Assembly (NCBI GenBank): GCA_016282555.1
Contig: JAEEKU010000039.1
Coordinates: 1 to 14,046 of the forward strand
Source of the DNA: Methanomassiliicoccaceae archaeon
GTDB lineage: Archaea > Thermoplasmatota > Thermoplasmata > Methanomassiliicoccales > Methanomethylophilaceae
DNA length: 14,046 nucleotides
Direction: 5' to 3'
Shown here: piece after piece, positions 11,786 through 14,046 of the stretch
Position numbering within the stretch: the first letter of the stretch is position 1
How the letters are laid out: every line of letters begins with the position of its first letter
The notes under the pieces: generated by a model
The model's input: the letters and a program-made list of their open reading frames with translations, nothing else
Databases searched by the model: none
What the model was told of the DNA's origin: nothing
Made by a program: the position numbers and the translations under genes

Positions 11786-14046
11786 ATGAAAAACTTTGCA
11801 GTTTATCTGTCGGCGATCGTGTTCGCCGGTGTGTTATCTGCGGCAGGCGTGCTGGTGTTCAGCGACTCTGAAGACAACGCCTTCGCGGATGCGGCTCCGG
11901 GAGACTTCGCCGGGATAGAGATAGACGGGCTTATCTACACGCTGACTTCCGAAGGGAAGGCCTCGGTTACAGGCTACACCGGAAGCCCCGCGGATGTCGT
12001 AATCCCGTCTTCCGTAGAGTATGAAAGCGAGTCATATTCCGTGACTTCCGTCGCCTCCAAGGCGTTCTATCAGTGCGCATCGCTGAAATCCGCGGATCTG
12101 GGATCGGTCACTTCCGTCGGATCGTCGGCGTTCGCGTACTGTAAGAACCTCAGTTCGGTCGATCTCGGAGACTCCATGAAGACGATCAGCTCGTACGCCT
12201 TCAACAGGTGCATCAAGCTCGCGGAGATCGCAACCGCCGATTCGGCCGGCACCCTCTCCGCCATAGGAAACTACTCCTTCAACCAGTGCAACAAGATCTC
12301 CGAGATCTCGATCCCCATGGGAATCAAGACCGTTTATTCCAAAGCGTTCAGCATGACTTTCAAAGACCTTGACGGCAGCGTTCTTCCCGTCAGCGCGGAC
12401 AGTCTCAGGGGATTCACCTACGCCAACGTCGACGGCGATCTTTTCCGCATATTAGATATCATGCCCGGAACCGAGTTCCCCATCGGATCCCTCGTGTACA
12501 CTGTTACCTCTGTTGATCCGTACAAAGCCGAAGTGTCCGGCTACATCGGAAGCATAAAGGCTGCGTACGTCCCCGAAACGGTATTATTTGAAGGTATCGA
12601 GTTCAAGGTGACATCCATCGGCGAGAAGGCTTTCTACAAGTGCAAAGCCCTGAAGACCGTCGAAGCGCCCTTCGTCACGTACATCGGAAAGAACGCGTTC
12701 GCGGTCTGCTCCAACCTGGAAAGCGTCTATCTTGAGAAAGTCAAGACGATCGATCAGTGGGCGTTCTCCTACTGTTCCAAACTCTCCGAAATTCATTTCG
12801 GAACCGCTCTTACCATAATCAAGGCCAGCGCGTTCTACAAATGTTACAGCATCACATACGCCGAACTTCCCGATTCTCTGAAGACCATCTCGCCCAGCGC
12901 GTTTAAAGAATGCAGCGGGCTGATCTCGGTCCAGTTCGGATCCTCTCTCAAGTCCGTTTCCCCCACCGCTTTCGCGGGAATCACCTTCATGGAGAGCAAC
13001 GTCGCCGTCAATGACGCGGACAGTCTCCGCGGAAAGCTGTTCTTCCAGTCCGGCGACCCCGACTCGCGTATTCTGAAGTGCCTTGTTGATTACAAGATCC
13101 TTCTCATGAATACCGTCAGCGGCGACGACAGTTCCATCAACGGATGGTACTACGCGCAGGCGACATCGCCGGTCGAAGCTCTCTGCATCGCTCTCGATAC
13201 CGCGGAAATCGAATACATAGGGTTCGATTATGATACCGAAAGCGTGTACTTCAACTCCTCCCAGACGATCAGCGACTGGTCGTTCGGAGAGTGGAAATCC
13301 GACGGAACCTATTTCGGAGCCCAGATGGCAGTATGGAACTACAACGAAGAGGACGGATGGCACCTCGGCGATTCCTTCGGAGCGCCCTGCGGAGCGTATC
13401 AGCCCGCCCACAAATCCGGCGCGATCGACACCGTGTTCATCCTCTCCCACGAGAACTACCCCGACGTCGACGGGCCCGCGGCAGCCGAGATGGGCATCAG
13501 CAACGAAGGCGTCTATCCCGCAGTCGCTGACTACGATCTCGTATACGACGGAGTGACCGGCGGATACGCGGACGCCGACGCGGCGATGATCGCGTGGTAC
13601 AGAGTCGTGTCCTGGTCGATGGGATACATAGTCCCCGATCTCGAAGAGTACGGCATCTCTCTTGCGGAGGGATCCGATTACGACGACGCCGAAACCGCCG
13701 CCTTCGACTGGATGGGAGAAATCGACGTCACCGCATACACGGCCGTTCCCGGATGGAACATCGACAACGCCCAGTACGGATACGCCCAGCTGGCGCCTCA
13801 GGATTACTCCGCCGTTCCCGAAGATCTCGTCTTCGGACCCGCCCTCTACAAGTTCCTGCTTCTCAACTCCGTCGAAGGCGACGACAGCTCCATCAACGGG
13901 TGGTATTCCGGTTTCGGTTCATCCGTGATCGACGCTTTCTGCAACGCGATGGACGTCGCGGGAATCAAGCACCCCGGAATCATCAACGGCATGGAAAGCG
14001 TGTACTTCAACCCCTCCGCGACGATCAGCGACTGGTCGTTCGGAGA
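11786..14046 (+). CDS. Large secreted BspA-like leucine-rich-repeat surface protein, N-terminal part (3' end outside window)
   Basis: The open frame runs 753 codons from an ATG preceded by AGGTGAT and has no stop before the window edge. Residues 5-25 are a hydrophobic export or anchor segment. Two LRR_5 (BspA-like) modules follow: A (about 41-220) and B (about 228-430). Each begins with a beta-rich lead-in (GLIYTLTS or GSLVYTVTS, then VTGYTGS or VSGYIGS), continues with repeats of the form AFxxCxxLxxVxL, and closes with ADSLRG (204-209 and 411-416). From 434 comes a different, Trp/Tyr/Asp-rich unit with GDDSSINGWY and ESVYFNxSxTISDWSFG. It recurs exactly 252 residues later (446 and 698; 485 and 737) and is cut by the window end. 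No domain name is recognised for this unit. The role is inferred as cell-surface adhesion or polymer binding. The gene has its own promoter and leader. Confidence 0.88.
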   Translation, partial: MKNFAVYLSAIVFAGVLSAAGVLVFSDSEDNAFADAAPGDFAGIEIDGLIYTLTSEGKASVTGYTGSPADVVIPSSVEYESESYSVTSVASKAFYQCASLKSADLGSVTSVGSSAFAYCKNLSSVDLGDSMKTISSYAFNRCIKLAEIATADSAGTLSAIGNYSFNQCNKISEISIPMGIKTVYSKAFSMTFKDLDGSVLPVSADSLRGFTYANVDGDLFRILDIMPGTEFPIGSLVYTVTSVDPYKAEVSGYIGSIKAAYVPETVLFEGIEFKVTSIGEKAFYKCKALKTVEAPFVTYIGKNAFAVCSNLESVYLEKVKTIDQWAFSYCSKLSEIHFGTALTIIKASAFYKCYSITYAELPDSLKTISPSAFKECSGLISVQFGSSLKSVSPTAFAGITFMESNVAVNDADSLRGKLFFQSGDPDSRILKCLVDYKILLMNTVSGDDSSINGWYYAQATSPVEALCIALDTAEIEYIGFDYDTESVYFNSSQTISDWSFGEWKSDGTYFGAQMAVWNYNEEDGWHLGDSFGAPCGAYQPAHKSGAIDTVFILSHENYPDVDGPAAAEMGISNEGVYPAVADYDLVYDGVTGGYADADAAMIAWYRVVSWSMGYIVPDLEEYGISLAEGSDYDDAETAAFDWMGEIDVTAYTAVPGWNIDNAQYGYAQLAPQDYSAVPEDLVFGPALYKFLLLNSVEGDDSSINGWYSGFGSSVIDAFCNAMDVAGIKHPGIINGMESVYFNPSATISDWSFG
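13085..14046 (+). repeat. 756-bp in-frame tandem repeat in the surface-protein gene (second copy partial)
   Basis: Unit 1 covers about 13085-13840; unit 2 begins about 13841 and runs off the window. Matching landmarks are at a constant 756-bp offset: GGCGACGACA at 13121 and 13877, GAAAGCGTGTACTTCAAC at 13238 and 13994, GACTGGTCGTTCGGAGA at 13274 and 14030. DNA identity is high in these blocks and low between them, indicating an older duplication kept by protein-level selection. Confidence 0.85.

Overview
The window looks like chromosomal DNA from a euryarchaeon of the Thermoplasmata, most likely the gut-associated Methanomassiliicoccales (Methanomethylophilus-like). This rests on the gene set: proteasome-activating nucleotidase, MBF1, DUF2240, archaeal uS2 next to MEMO, an OB-fold RPA with its RPA-associated partner, PurP, and a BspA-type leucine-rich surface protein. 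Archaeal TATA boxes about 25 nt ahead of start codons and several leaderless starts agree with it. All eleven complete genes end in TGA or TAA and none in TAG, as expected if TAG encodes pyrrolysine. The lineage is inferred; no rRNA or tRNA gene is present to confirm it.

Layout. 1-394 (-) is the N-terminal part of PAN, divergent from MBF1 (593-1084, +). MBF1 overlaps by 14 bp the end of a convergent DUF2240 gene (1071-1577, -). Two tandem paralogous MarR-type regulators follow (1717-2262 and 2390-3001, +); the first has a double palindromic operator around its TATA box. Then come rpsB (uS2) and a MEMO-family gene (+). A two-gene minus-strand operon encodes multi-OB RPA (5541-7523) and its partner protein (4588-5544), joined by an ATGA overlap. 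A gene-free stretch (about 7524-7836) leads to an AAA/DUF4143 ATPase (+) bracketed by two near-identical 37-bp palindromic repeats. purP and a class I aminotransferase follow (+). From 11786 to the window end runs the start of a large secreted surface protein: two LRR_5 modules, then a 252-residue Trp/Tyr/Asp-rich repeat unit whose second copy is cut by the window edge.

Working together. Most of the window is core information processing (proteolysis, transcription, translation, ssDNA handling) and metabolism (purine synthesis, amino-acid transamination). The accessory parts are the MarR pair, the ATPase cassette and the surface protein. The most unusual signals are the palindromes flanking the ATPase, whose outer arms differ in sequence yet stay self-complementary; the absence of a standard start codon for that gene's conserved N-terminus; the MarR operators; a Cys-x-Cys signature in three of the RPA OB folds; and the unclassified repeat of the surface protein.
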